From: Fratercula arctica
Taxonomy: Eukaryota; Chordata; Aves; Charadriiformes; Alcidae
DNA: 64,000 bases
Direction of reading: 5' to 3'
Assembly: GCA_947846985.1 (NCBI GenBank)
Contig: CANTUZ010000002.1
Coordinates: 128,984,889-129,048,888, forward strand
Positions 52,701-64,000 of the stretch are shown in pieces. The stretch's first letter is position 1, and each line of letters starts with the position of its first letter. The notes beneath the pieces were generated by a model. The model saw only the letters and a list, made by a program, of their open reading frames with translations. It was not told the DNA's origin and did no database searches. The position numbers and the translations under genes are program-made.

Positions 52701-55181
52701 TTTCTCAAAGTTATGTATTTTTCCAGCAATAAGCTGAAGCAAAGCGCTCTACCAATCCTGCCATCTGACACTGGGAGGCCGCCTACTCTCCTCGAAGGAA
52801 AACAGAGCACTGATCCCTGAATTACTCCACGGCGCATCACAGATTTACCGGCATCGGTCAGAAAGAGCAGGCTCTTATGGAAATTGCACTGAAGCTAGTA
52901 AGTCTTCCTCTGAGAAACAGCTGCCCCGCTCGTTTCAGCAGCTGCAGATGCTGTCACCTTGCAGCGCTGCTGCACCTGAGCTGCCACGGACACCCGTCAC
53001 CCACGAGCACGCGAACAGAAACCAGCCCCAAATGACAGCGTTTCCTGAACTATTCCTTCCATTACAAACAGTGGCGCCGCTCCTTTCATTAGTGAGATTC
53101 AACTGCAAGTTTGCTAAACATGTGCTGGGACAAAACCCAGAATCCCATCTGACAAATCGCATTTGTTCACTTCTCGGGGAGACTGTTCTGTGTCTTCATG
53201 ACACGATACTCGTAAAGCTAATGAAGAGGAGACCTTTATTAGATGTGACTAACGATAAAAGGGACTCTAGTTCCTAACATTTTTTTTTCTAAATCCTGTT
53301 CTGCTCTCCAACTAGTACTCTGTGGAAGGCTGTTGGTATAGGAAAAAAAGTAAGAAAGGGGAAAGTATAAGGCGAGATTTATTGCCTGGAGTTTTTAGAG
53401 CTGTGTGACCTGTTATTTCAGATACCCAGGCTTGGACTGAACCCTCATTGTGCTGGCAGTCAATGCACACATACGGGAAAAAAAAGGTGGATCCTTTTCC
53501 CATGAGGAATCTAAATGAAGTGCAGTTTAAAAAAAAAAAACAAACACCACATAGTGCCTGACTATATCTTGATAACATCTAAACAAAGAATTGGTTTGCA
53601 TGTGGTTTTATTCATATTTATTTAAATCACTGTAGCAACCTACAAAGGAAAGGAGATAAACCCTCTCCACATAATTTCTATAATCTTAATATTGGGCTCT
53701 ATGATAAAAAAGATTATCTTAAATTGATAGTGATATTTTTTGGTTTGGTATTGAAGGACATTCTGGGTGGCAGAGATCTGCAGTCTCCTTGTTGGCAAGC
53801 AGCTGGAATCACAGCAATGATGCAATTTTTGTGTAGTTGTCAAACAAGGGACCCTCTCACTGTGTTAGCTGGATTCCTTCTATGTTGTTATTGTTCTGAT
53901 CCAATTAGTCACTGCTTTCAAGTTAAGGGATCCAACTGGCTGATTGGACTGAAAGAGATGGAATAATAACAGAAAACCAAACTGGTGGTACAAGAGGAAG
54001 AACAGAATTATTTCTTCTTATGTGAAGTGCCTCAGTAAGTCAATTGCATGCTTTAACTAAACCTTAATTGCACCAAAACAACAGAAAGCAACCAAAAAGG
54101 GTCTGTTTTGATTCATTACATACCAGAAATGTGAGAGATGGAACAGAACTAATCCAGGAATCTGTCCCTATGAGTAAGTTCCCCATGGAGCCTGTTTTAG
54201 TTGCCTTGCACCACAAAACATGGAAAAGACAGGTCTGCAAAGAACCAAAGCAGCTGACCCCTGCTATTTCCCCTTTATTCAGCACTGATGAGGCCACACC
54301 TGCAGTACTGGGTCCAGTTCTGGCCTCCCCAGCACAAGAGAGGCATGGACGGACTGGACAGAATCCAGTGAAGGGCCACTAAGGTGCTGCATGGCCTGGA
54401 GCATCTCTTCTTTGAGGAAAGGCTGAGAGAGCTGGGACTGTCCAGCCTGGAGAAGAGAAGGCTCAGGGGGATCCCATCAATGTATATAAATACCTGAAGG
54501 GAGGGTGCAGAGAATATGGAGCCAGTCTCTTTTCTGTGGTGCCCAGTGCCAGGACCAGAGACAATGGGCACAAACTGAAACACGGGAGGTTCCCTCTGAA
54601 TGTCAGGAAACTCTGAGGGTGAGTGAGCATTGGCACAGGTTGCCCAGGGAGACTGTGGAGCCTCCATCCTTGGAGATCTTCAAAAGCTGTCTGGAAAGGG
54701 AGACAATTCACTGATTCAGGACTTCCCATTCAGATGCTGGTGACGGTCCAAGAGAAGGGATGCTATAATGCAGTTTGACATAAGGCTCCTTACACTGTGT
54801 TCAAATATCAAACATGCCTTCAGAGACAAGGTTGGGGCACGGAACAACAGGTTCTAATATGCTGAGATGTATAGAATACAGAGGTGCCCTTGACCTTCCT
54901 GATAACAGAACTGCTGATGACACACAACAACGGCAAAACTGCTTGTGCCCAACATAAACCAGCAGAAAATCCTTGCAAATGTATTCTAATCTGTGCATGC
55001 CTCCAGGTCTCATCCACATCCTCCCAGCTGGTACAGTTAGAAAAATACTGAGTTATGAAACATACTGAATTATGAAATACCATTGCCTACTTTGCTGAGT
55101 ATTGGTATGCCCATACTTCTATGTTAACTAAAACCCAGCTTATCCCTCTCCTCTGTACTGGTTTATGGCTCAGTTCATCAC

Positions 55182-55212
<31 letters not shown>

Positions 55213-58200
55213 CACAAACAAACAAACAAAAAAACCCCCCTACTTTTTAAATGTAAAAGAAACAAACAGTAGAGCCGAACATGTTTGTCCAGAGAAGATT
55301 CTCCTGCAGGGTATGTCTCCACTGCCCAATGCAGCTGAGACCTCTGGGCTGCTGCCAGCGCAGGTAGCTCAGACATCAGACCCGGCATAGCCGTGTTAAC
55401 GGTAGAGCATCCATGCAAGGCATTTACGCTGAACCACGTAGCTGTACTGCTTCTCTCCCATCTATCCTGTTCAACTGGTTTTGATGTCCATTATGCTGCA
55501 CTGCACTGGAACTAGAGAATGAAGTATGTGTTTTATTAAACCTCAAAATGAAAGCAATGCTTTTTTGTTACAAGCACAATAACTTTCTTTGATGTCTCAG
55601 TTAAAGAGTTGCCTACCAAGTAAAAGATTTGAAGCTACCAGCTGAGGATACTGACCATGAGGATTAAGAGAATGTTTATCACGTCAGATATTCGAGATGA
55701 ATTTATGCGTAGTGATGCTTCTTTATTATCGTTTTGATAATAAATTTGGATTTGATTTCCGCATTAAAAAAAATCATATAGGGCTGGGGCTGCAAACTCC
55801 TGAACCATGCTTTACAACATGCCAGTAATTCTCAATTTCTGATGACATTACAGTCTAAGCATACTGACTTTTATGCTGATTTCAAAGAGTTGATATACCT
55901 CATCTCTTTTAAGAATTTTGCCATTATCATCCCTCACCTCTTTCCTCAATAAGAACAATTAGATGAAGATGGCAAAGAAGTAATGCTACCGCAAACTTTG
56001 GAAACAGCTGTGAATAGATGCCTATTTCAATTCATGGTATGCATTTACTGCAAATGTTATTACTTACTGGGGAAAAAAAACCCAAAAAACTAGATATTCT
56101 TACAGTTCCAGTGTGAAGGTTGTCTGTTACATAGCAATAGTTCGCCTTGTCTTCAGGTTAGAAGTAGATTTAAATTAAATAGCACTTTTTCACAAATAGA
56201 AACTACAGCCTTCTCATTAGCCAGGCAGAGACATTCTGACATTCTGACTTGCCACACAGTTCAATTAATTGCTATCTGAAATTTATGTTTTAACTCCTAA
56301 AAATTTTCATTTTTTCATCTACGCCCACAGGCTGTCACAAACATCAATAGAAGGTGGACAATGACAGCATTCCACCTCCTTCCCACCCCCGTTCTCTCCT
56401 TCTTCAGCCCACTCTGCTCAGGCGAGGATATATCACCACGCTGCTCCCCGCTACAGCACCAAGTTTAATCTCTAGGTATTAAGAATACAAAGCAGTAAAC
56501 CAGCTTTCCATCAGCTCATGACTTTCAGTTGCTGGTTTTCCTTGCTCTAGGATTAGGGCTTGACAGTAATGTAGTAACACCCAGCAACACGCAAGGCAAA
56601 ATATTCTCTGTGTAAACAGTGCCTATTTTCTTCCTCCCTTGCTTCCCATTTTTCCTCTTTGTTCTTCACTTGGCTTGCTCACTGCCTCATTGCAGTTCTT
56701 TTCTTTCCCCATTTGATCATCTCTTTTCCTGCTTTTTCTACACTGTCTTCCAAACCCCAAAATAAGAAAGAAAATAAAAGCTCATGATCAGGCTTCTGAG
56801 GAATTATCTTCCAGTGAAACACCTTCTCACAACTTTTACCACACTGCCTTCCTTCCAAACATCCATCATTTTTAAAAAATGCCCTTCCGTGCATTTCTTA
56901 CTGTCACAGCCTAAATCCCTCACCCCCAATTCCTTCCTACATCCACACCTTCTTTTTCATGACAGCCTTCTTCATTCTCAATATACCTTTAAGGGTTATG
57001 ATCTAGCCCCAGTCTTGACGATGATCCAGCAAGCGCTGAAAGGCATTCCTAAAACTAGTAAGGGGTTCAGAAGCAGCATACACCACTAATATTGATAGCA
57101 CATGTCCAAGTGATTCCTCTTAAATAGGGACTGCAGAACTAAGAGAGTATTATGGTGATAATAAACCTATTCAGAAATAATCCTTATAATCCCTTCACTA
57201 TTTTCACAATTTTCAGGAGCAGAAAAGAAAACATTTTGAAACACCAACTAAACTCTGAGCAATCTACAGAGGATACTATTCTTATTTTCCTGTAAAAATC
57301 ACTGAAATCCATTGTAATGCATTTTCCCATTGCTCGAAAAGGTGAGTTGTTGCATAAGCTTCATTATAAACTAGATGTAAAACGGAAAGGCCACATAGTA
57401 ACAGTGTGTGTTTATATCACATTACTTACCAAATTCTCATTTGAACATGTGGCTTCTTCAATACATCAGCCATCAGCATTTTTTACGTTTCTTTATCAGG
57501 CTTATTGGAAAAAGCTGGTTTCGCTACAGATGATTTCAAGATACTTACCCAGTCGTGTAAGGTATATTTATTCCCCCTAGGTTAATGCTTTCACATCCAA
57601 CAATGAAGAGAGTTGAAAAGCAGAGCAGAGACACACCACTGCAGATCATAGCCAACTTTGCAGACTCTCTCGCACCGAGTTTCAATTTTTTTATAATGTA
57701 GCCGCCTAGGACAATACCAACACCAGCACTTGGTACAATAATCACACCTGCCGGGAAGAAATCAAGCAACATTAAAACAGGACCTATAGAAATGGTATAA
57801 AACATAAATATTGGTTTCATTCCCTAATTCGATGACTACAAATGCTGCACTAAGATCCCCATTGTCTGATTCTCTGCGAGCAAACTGAGTCAGACTTTTC
57901 AAACCTCTGGAGTGTTGTCAAAGAATTAATAAAAGCCTCCTTATGATATTACCAGCAGCCAAAGCACTATAAGAGAACTATTGTACTTACAAGCAGAAAC
58001 ATTGCTTTGTATTTACTTTAGAATGGGGAGAAGGGATACACATTGCTCCAGTTTCATTACTGAATATTTGAAGAAATCCAGATTTGGATCAAAACCTTCC
58101 TCTTCCTACTCTCATGATTAATTCCAGCGCAGCACAAGTGCTAACCCTCAGGCAGGACCCCAGAAGCGTTCCCACTTGGGAGCTCACGCGTGAGCCTGGC

Positions 58201-61200
58201 TGCAAATTCTGCCTTCTGGATACTTTACTCAAGCTGAATAGCGCTTGCCTACATTGGCAGCCCCATTCATCTCAGCACAGCCATGTGGAGTGCGAACTGA
58301 TCAAACATGATTAAAGAAATGAAGATACTAGAATTAGTATTTGTGTAAGTTTAAGACAGAAAAGGCACACCTATGAAATTTCTGTGGCTCTGCTGCTGCA
58401 GTTTTAAGGGGGGCAGTTCTAGCCCATGTCACCGGGCTGTCCTCACCTCCCAGAGCCTGAGGTGGTGTTGTCAGTGAATGTCTTGCACTTCGTCGCTTCC
58501 CTTGGCTTTTGCTTCTCACTGACATGTGAGAAGGTCTTTAAATGAAGTCTTTGTTAATAAAGATGCATTCCACATAAAAATGGAATTTGAACAACTTTTG
58601 GCAGCTGCATCTAGGGAGAAGGAGCTAAACTTTATAACCCAAATTCTTAAAGATATTGGTCTTGTTTTTAATGAAGCCAGTGAGACTATCACTTGCAAAC
58701 ATCTTTAATATTATTGCAAAGCATTGTCATTCTCTGCTAATTTGTTGAAAGGTGAAGGGGACATTACATTTATTAAAATTTTGAGATCATGAAAGTAAAA
58801 GTAAGAGGTAAAAATAGTTGCCATCTTAATTATACTGCCATCACCAATAGCATTATAAAATAAAATGTCATTTCATGAGGAAGATTCTTAATAATAACCC
58901 TTCACAGACTCAAAACTCTTTCTCGTAAGAGCAGAATTTAAATGTATAAGTCCTAGGAGAATTAAGTGATTTTCACAAAGTTCAAAGCTGTTATCTCTCC
59001 CGAGCTGTTATAACTCTCACTTTCAATGACTGAATAAGAACAAGGGAAAGAAATAATGCAAATCCTTTCACTTGCACTGAAAATGTTCTCTCTGGGTGAA
59101 AATGGTAACTCAGCCATCTGAGCCTACCAGGCATGCCCTGCTCTATGAAGTCTGTGTCAGAGAAGCCCACATTCACGCTGAAGGCAGACTGCAATCACTT
59201 GCAATGCCTTCTAAAACACCCCTGTCAGGTGAACCAAATTCCATGGACGAAATCCATGGCTACATCAGTTATATGAACTAAGGATCTGGACTAAGCTAAG
59301 GGTTTACTGACAATAAATTAACCTCAGTATTTTATTCTTCTTCCTTCCACCTTATAGCTTAGCTTTGAGTTCTTAACCTCTTTTGGACCTGAATTTACCT
59401 TTTCTTTATTATCCTCTTGAGGGCACGGAGAATGGAAAAGCCTCTCACTAGAACTGAGAATCTGTGTGTCAATGTCTTGTATCTTGTCAAAACTGAGAAT
59501 GTAAATATTCTGCGAGGCATTAGGTTAGTGGTTCTTCCATTAGTGAGTTACATTGCCCTGCTGTTTTTATCCATCCTCTGCCACACAATGAAGATCAGAA
59601 CATTAAAAATGAGGAGAACATGAGAAAATTGCCCGCCAAGGCATGCTATCATTCAGGAGGCTGGAAAGGTAAAGAAAAGCCTACACAGAAGAAGATAAAG
59701 ACGAATTCCTCCATGCAAAGCAGAGCTGGGGATGGAAAAACTCTCTCTGGGAGAAACTGGAAGGGCAGGAGCAGATTTCACTGTTTGTGGTGAAGGCAGC
59801 AGAAAGAAGTGCTTATTCCTTCTTACATGTCAGGAAGCCTGACAGGTTTCTTTTGCCCTAAGTACAAACTCTTCATCCTTATGCCCCTATCTTTGCGCAG
59901 GGGATGTGAAATCAGAAGTGATGTATTGTCAAAGAAACGCAGCTACTACAGGGCACTTCCAGACGAGCTTCCAGGGCAAAGCAAAGTATGTGCATCTGAT
60001 CAGGACATGCACTCTTGTTTTTCAAAGGCATTTAGAGGAATAAAGCTTAAGATCTAGTACTAAGCTGTTACATTGCACTCTCCTTCATTTTATGACAGTT
60101 TAGCTTACAGGAGTTTTGCGTGTGCCGAATACACTCCTGGGTACCAGTGCTCCGAGGCAATATCGGCTTTCAGTCAGCAATTTTCAAGCTTTGTCCTTTT
60201 TGCTGTTGTCAGGATGCTGCGGCACTTGAGGCTTTCCACAGCAGCATGATCTTAACAGCTACTAATAGTCTGGGAACAGAAAAATCTGCTAAGTGGGCTA
60301 CACTTCCAAAGGGAGTGTCATGGAGATCTTCAAACCAATTCTGTCTGAGCTACATGTTGTATCTTTTCTAGAACTAAAGGTAGGTCCAATGTGTTCATAA
60401 CCATCTTAGCAGAAATTACCAGAGCAGTGCTTTATAATATATAGTGTGCAGTTCTTCCAGTTACAAATTATTTGAATTGTAACTCTCTTTTTCACAAGTA
60501 AATCCACTAGCAAAGCACCTGAAATTTTAACCTGGATTTGTCTAAGATCTACCTGTAACCAAACGTCAAAGTTCATTTTTCTTTGGACTTGAGAAAGCCT
60601 GGAGGCTGAATGCCACCTGCTCTACACACCAAAAACAAAACTCCAAACAAGACAAGACTGAAGCACAAGAGGCACAAGTTCAAGACATGAAGTTTGGCAC
60701 AGGGCATTTTTGCTGATGATTAAGGTTTGTTTAAAAATAGAAACAAATTGAGACTTAAATAAAGAATTCCTGCTTATGCATTGAGATGGAAAATGACCAA
60801 TAAAAAAATTCCAACAACAAAATAAAGAGATTCAGCAACCACATGTACTCAGCTGGCAATGTACATATGAATTACAGATGTAGTAGTATAAATAACATGT
60901 AAATCCTCCTTTTGCTAACCAGAAGTTTGTAAACTGGACATGTCTTTTACTAGATTAGCCAGTAGCAACCTAATACAGAATCTCCAAGTTTCTTTTTCCC
61001 ATTTTTTATACAGAAAGAGTTTAAAAAATTAATAACAACTGTTGACTTTAATGCTAAGTTTAGGATTTGGGGTTGCGGAAGCAGTGCTCACTTGTCCATG
61101 TTGCACATCCAGCTATTTCTTCTTCTTCTGGTTTATTATAATAGTCTTTATCAAGCAATTTATAACAGGGAAAACAACAGGTGTTAATAGCTTCACACCC

Positions 61201-62721
61201 TGGATAGGGTCATGTCATTTTTTGCTCTTTTAATGTCCTGACTGTTGAATATTTCGCCTGGCAAGAATTTTTCTGATTTATGCTGAGAATGAAGCAAGTT
61301 ATGGAGAAGAAATCCCATCAAGACTCATTACAGCAAAACTCCCATACATGTGTAGCTACCCTAAGCTTCAGATAGAATCACGGCCCCATCAATCAATGTT
61401 TCCTCCTCAGATACAGAACACAGGGATTTCATGCCCTGAAGAAAATTCTCAAGTTCTCAAACAGAAGTCAGCACATGCTGCTTCTCTGATATTTCCCCTC
61501 CGCACCCTAGAAAGCTCCAGCCACTGCAGGTGACAAGTGATTCCCTTGTGAGGTGTCTGTGTCTTTGACTCTCTTTCTTCTACTACTTTTTGTCTTTTCC
61601 TTGACTGATGCCCCTGGGCATCTTCACCCCATACTTCACCCCTGTTCCAACAACTCACTCTCCACTCCATCACTCCTTCTCAGATGCAATACCTGGAAGT
61701 ATGGGTGAGCAAAGAATTAACCTGCCTAGCAATTAGCAGCTATTTTGTATGGGAAGCACTATGGAGAAGTCAAAAAGATTCTTATAAAGACAAGTGTCTT
61801 CGATGCAGCTAGGAGAGAAGGGAGATGATCTGCATGGCATGGGCCCCAATTCTGCACAACGTTTTAGTCCCTTTGGCTATGGAAGTTCATATCTCTCCCT
61901 GCTGTAGAGCAGTACGAAGCTTAAAATTGTGTGGTTTGTAGCTCTGTTAGAAGCTGGACATTGCTGCAGAAGCAGGGGAAGTGCCACCCCTGCAAAAGAG
62001 GGGCCTCAGACATGCAATGGCATGTCGGAGAGGATTTGGGGAGCTCTCCTGACTAGACTAGATCATTGTGTGCTCAATGTTAATAAGTAAATAAGGAGAA
62101 AACCACCAGCCTGGAGGGGAGGGAAACCTGAAGGATGGGACAGATAAACAACTCGTTTAGAAAGAAAGATTAGTATATTTTAAAGATCAAAGACGAAGTA
62201 AAATTCACATAAAATAAGAACAGCTTTAAAAGATCTTTTAAGGCACACAAACCACAGTAATGCCTGTGGGTTTTCTAGCTTGTTTTTGTTGCATTTTTCC
62301 TCCATGAAGACCATTAACATGTCTGTCTAGGCTTATGTAAAAAAAAACAGCCCTTTAACAATATAAATGGGTTCACGTTTTACTAAACACATATAGCAAA
62401 CATCAAAGAACAGCCTGAATATCTAAGCAAACACAAAAAGCTGGATCCAATCACCTGTTCTGACAAGCACGTTTGTGGTTCATTCCTACATTGATTCACT
62501 TCATTAGTCAAAGAACCCCAACCCTTTCAACATTACACTACGTGGCAATGCCTTACCAGTGTAGATGCTGGCATTGGAAGCTGGGATGCCAAACTGTGAC
62601 TCGATGAACTTGGGAATGAAGGTAATAAAAGCTGTGACAATGGCACTCTCAGCTGTGTATGACAAACTCACAAAAAGGAATGTCATGTTGCTTAAGATCC
62701 TGACAGCTGCTCTTGGAAGCT
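36203..62721 (-). CDS. SLCO5A1: SLCO5A1 (OATP5A1) solute carrier organic anion transporter, 3' part (six exons)
   Basis: Joining on the - strand 62721-62557, 57747-57549, 44099-43940, 40389-40148, 37958-37894 and 36648-36203 gives a frame of 425 residues and a stop, every junction GT-AG and in phase. The product matches known vertebrate SLCO5A1 very closely: transmembrane segments 7-12 of a twelve-helix transporter, a large extracellular loop with a Kazal-like cysteine pattern, and a cytoplasmic tail. It is about half of a protein of roughly 850 residues; the first half lies beyond 64000. The family carries organic anions across the plasma membrane. OATP5A1 has no well-established physiological substrate, so transport function is inferred from family. 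It faces SULF1 tail to tail. Confidence 0.96.
37700..37721. repeat. Poly(A) run
   Basis: Twenty-two consecutive A on the + strand in an SLCO5A1 intron. No retroelement body is recognisable next to it. Confidence 0.85.
37894..37958 (-). CDS. SLCO5A1: SLCO5A1 exon: 65-nt exon before transmembrane segment 11
   Basis: Acceptor TTGCCTGCTAG, donor CTTG|GTAAGT. It encodes [20 protein letters not shown] and L, matching the [21 protein letters not shown] stretch of known SLCO5A1 with one visible change (E to G). It is too short to stand out as an open frame and was found by phase and homology. Confidence 0.94.
40148..40389 (-). CDS. SLCO5A1: SLCO5A1 exon: end of Kazal loop and transmembrane segment 10
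   Basis: Acceptor CACTCTCACCAG, donor CTCAG|GTGAGA. It encodes [20 protein letters not shown], then [40 protein letters not shown] and [20 protein letters not shown] plus a split arginine. It carries the last cysteines of the outside loop, the NYT sequon and one membrane segment. The exon itself begins with GTAAGA, a donor-like hexamer. Confidence 0.95.
40390..43939. other. SLCO5A1 intron
   Basis: AT-rich with a short tandem duplication at about 42621-42658 (GATTTTCTATTAAAA twice) and an A-rich run at 43480-43504. No gene or transposon recognised. Confidence 0.6.
43940..44099 (-). CDS. SLCO5A1: SLCO5A1 exon: Kazal-like extracellular loop
   Basis: Acceptor TTTCCTTTCTTCAG, donor GGG|GTAAGT. 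It encodes [20 protein letters not shown], then [20 protein letters not shown] and [13 protein letters not shown]. The C-x3-C-x-C...VCGSDGITY...C-x3-C pattern is the Kazal-like domain found in the large loop between helices 9 and 10 of OATPs. NLT and NHS are glycosylation sequons. A closer AG at 44077-44076 was not chosen because it would cut off the conserved PSLTMPHR-like stretch and break phase. Confidence 0.95.
45271..45914 (-). mobile_element. CR1 LINE fragment, 3' end with part of ORF2
   Basis: Read on the - strand this is a long CR1 3' end. It starts in the end of ORF2 with conserved pieces such as [13 protein letters not shown] and [11 protein letters not shown], continues through [20 protein letters not shown], and finishes with GGTCCCTTCCAACCTAG and GATTCTATGAT. 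A frame break between the two ORF2 pieces shows it is dead. It is the longest CR1 copy in the window, about 640 bp. Confidence 0.95.
54281..54705 (+). mobile_element. CR1 LINE fragment, 3' part, tail missing
   Basis: Recognisable by CTGCAGTACTGGGTCCAGTTC, GAGGAAAGGCTGAGAGAGCT, GGTGCCCAGTGCCAGGACC and GGTTGCCCAGGGAGACTGTG. It stops after GATCTTCAAAAGCTGTCTGG, so the last part of the element with its octamer tail is gone. Confidence 0.92.
55182..55208. repeat. Poly(A) run
   Basis: Twenty-seven A followed by AACAAACAAACAAA-like sequence. It resembles a retroposon tail, but I see no matching body just upstream. Confidence 0.8.
57549..57747 (-). CDS. SLCO5A1: SLCO5A1 exon: transmembrane segments 8-9
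   Basis: Acceptor CCGGCAG, donor ACTGG|GTAAGT. It encodes [20 protein letters not shown], then [40 protein letters not shown] and IPYTTG. Two hydrophobic segments flank a short basic cytoplasmic loop. It is virtually identical to mammalian SLCO5A1 as I know it. Confidence 0.95.
57748..62556. other. SLCO5A1 intron
   Basis: No repeat or gene clearly recognised. A 61-codon + strand frame at 58523-58708 reads like protein ([19 protein letters not shown]) but has no ATG near its start and I cannot match it to a family. Confidence 0.55.
62557..62721 (-). CDS. SLCO5A1: SLCO5A1 exon: transmembrane segment 7 region
   Basis: It encodes [20 protein letters not shown], then [20 protein letters not shown] and [16 protein letters not shown], with a donor ACTG|GTAAGG. 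NAS is a sequon in the outside loop. The acceptor reads TTTATAGAG: cutting after the first AG gives this start (needing one base from the previous exon), after the second AG a start at 62719. I prefer the first because it completes a glutamate where SLCO5A1 has an acidic residue, but the choice is not certain. Confidence 0.93.
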
Positions 62722-64000
62722 CTATAAAATGACAAAAATGACAAACGAATGTTATAAATAATGAGCGAGAAACGAAAGCAAACTGAAACAAAACAAATTG
62801 ATTTTCTTTGAGATGGGCTGGCAATAATGGCTTGCTAGCATCTGGCTACATTTGCTAAGCGGAAGGGAGAGTGCATATTTGGGATTGCAGCCTTCGCTGT
62901 CTGCTCTTGCCCTATCTCACTGCACCGCCCTGGGGCTGCAGTCCCACTTTTCACAAACACAACTAAGGTCTGTTTTAACAAAACCATCTGAAAAAATAGG
63001 GTCTACATAGTAACACCATAAAGGAGAGAAAAACAGCAATAAAATGTAGTGGTTTGGGAATTATCCTCATGTCTTATTTTGAAATTTTCTATGAGATAAT
63101 GCATCTCACACTGCTGAACTGACAGTACTGAGTTTTGCACGCCGCAGGAGGAAAACAGATCATGTACTCCCCCTGTAACTCTCTGCTTCAAGGACCACGC
63201 CTGGAAAGCTGGGATAATACTACTATAATTTGAGAAGGGAATCAAAAGATTTTTAATTAAACTTGGTTTTACATGATTTAGAAGTATTTACAATAGATGC
63301 AGACAAAGCATACTGACAAAATGATGTCAATGATATCAACGAATTTCAACATACCCTATATACAACTCATATTCTCAGAAGGGATAAAAGCAATTAAAAA
63401 TGAGAGCACATCATTAACTTAAATTGAAAAAGTATTCATAGATGTTGCATTTATCCTCAAATTAAATATCAAAATCCCATGACACTCAGCACTGTAGTTA
63501 AAAGAATCACTTCAATGCTTCTAATTCAGTCCTGTAGCAATGTCAAAGTATCATCACAAGATAATGATAACTCTATTCAAGACTTAATTTTTTCAGATTA
63601 GATGGTGTGATTTTCAATATGTCTTTATTTCCTTGGCGCTTCTACTGAGATCAGATTTTCTGTTCAAGTATTCTATCTAACCTACTATGGTTTGGGTTAT
63701 TTTCGTTTGCTTTTTACTTCATACAGAAATTGAAAGCTGCTTGAATCAAAGCCCATTGAATTCAATGACAAGAGCGCCCATTAGAAATACATGTTGAGTA
63801 AAAACTCCTGAGTGAGAATTTTATTGATGCTAAAAGTTGTCAAGTCAAAAATCTGTCTCACTTTCTCCATTGACTCCAGTAGGTTATCTGTATAAAAGCA
63901 AACAGAATTTAGACTCTCGTCATGTCAAAACTTGTCAGGCTGCTAATTAGCACCTAAGTTGTCTGACTGCATCCAGTCTTAGCTTATGCCAGTCGTCAAA
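62722..64000. other. SLCO5A1 intron (partial)
   Basis: AT-rich sequence upstream of the exon at 62557-62721. No exon, repeat or regulatory site recognised; the next SLCO5A1 exon lies beyond the window. Confidence 0.6.

Larger units (their letters stand above)
44100..57548. other. Long SLCO5A1 intron (13.4 kb)
   Basis: No exon is missing here: the flanking exons join in phase as IPYTT-G-PTLAM. Two CR1 copies, A runs near 45988-46003 and 55182-55208, repeated short motifs at 46371-46460 (CTGTATATACAAA and AAAGAGTTAAA, each twice), and a GC-richer patch at 51730-52060 are the only structures I see. Open frames of about 164 and 119 codons over that patch are the usual by-product of GC-rich DNA. 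Confidence 0.6.

Overview
This window looks like bird nuclear DNA. It has long AT-rich introns, four truncated CR1-type LINE copies of the kind common in birds and other sauropsids, and exons whose translations match vertebrate SULF1 and SLCO5A1. I cannot name the species. The two genes lie tail to tail: SULF1 on the + strand (last exons, 7102-22033, with 3' UTR to about 24420) and SLCO5A1 on the - strand (last six exons, 62721 down to the stop at 36203). This is the order I remember for human chromosome 8q13. The promoters and 5' halves of both genes lie outside the window.

Layout: 1-7101 is intron upstream of the first visible SULF1 exon; it holds a (GTAGA)n microsatellite next to a CR1 fragment and a weak antisense two-exon candidate. 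Between 7102 and 22033, ten exons encode the last 408 residues of SULF1: the end of the basic hydrophilic domain and the cysteine-rich C-terminal domain. 22034-24420 is the nominal 3' UTR with three AATAAA signals. 24421-36202 has no recognisable gene and holds one CR1 copy plus whatever 3' UTR SLCO5A1 has. From 36203 to 62721 are the exons for transmembrane helices of the C-terminal half, the Kazal-like extracellular loop and the cytoplasmic tail of SLCO5A1, separated by introns with two more CR1 copies.

The most notable item is a 269-codon open frame (22017-22826) in the last SULF1 exon, shifted +1 from the normal frame and lying almost wholly in the nominal 3' UTR. It can be reached in two ways: by skipping the 34-nt penultimate exon (frame arithmetic works with no other change), or by using a second AG seven bases inside the last exon. 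Either would swap the short WEG-stop tail for an acidic, cysteine-free tail of over 270 residues with four N-glycosylation sequons. From unverified memory, mammalian SULF1 can be read in a similar way, so this looks like a conserved alternative C terminus rather than chance.

The two genes share no pathway that the sequence shows. SULF1 edits 6-O-sulfates on extracellular heparan sulfate; SLCO5A1 is an orphan organic-anion-transporter family member.
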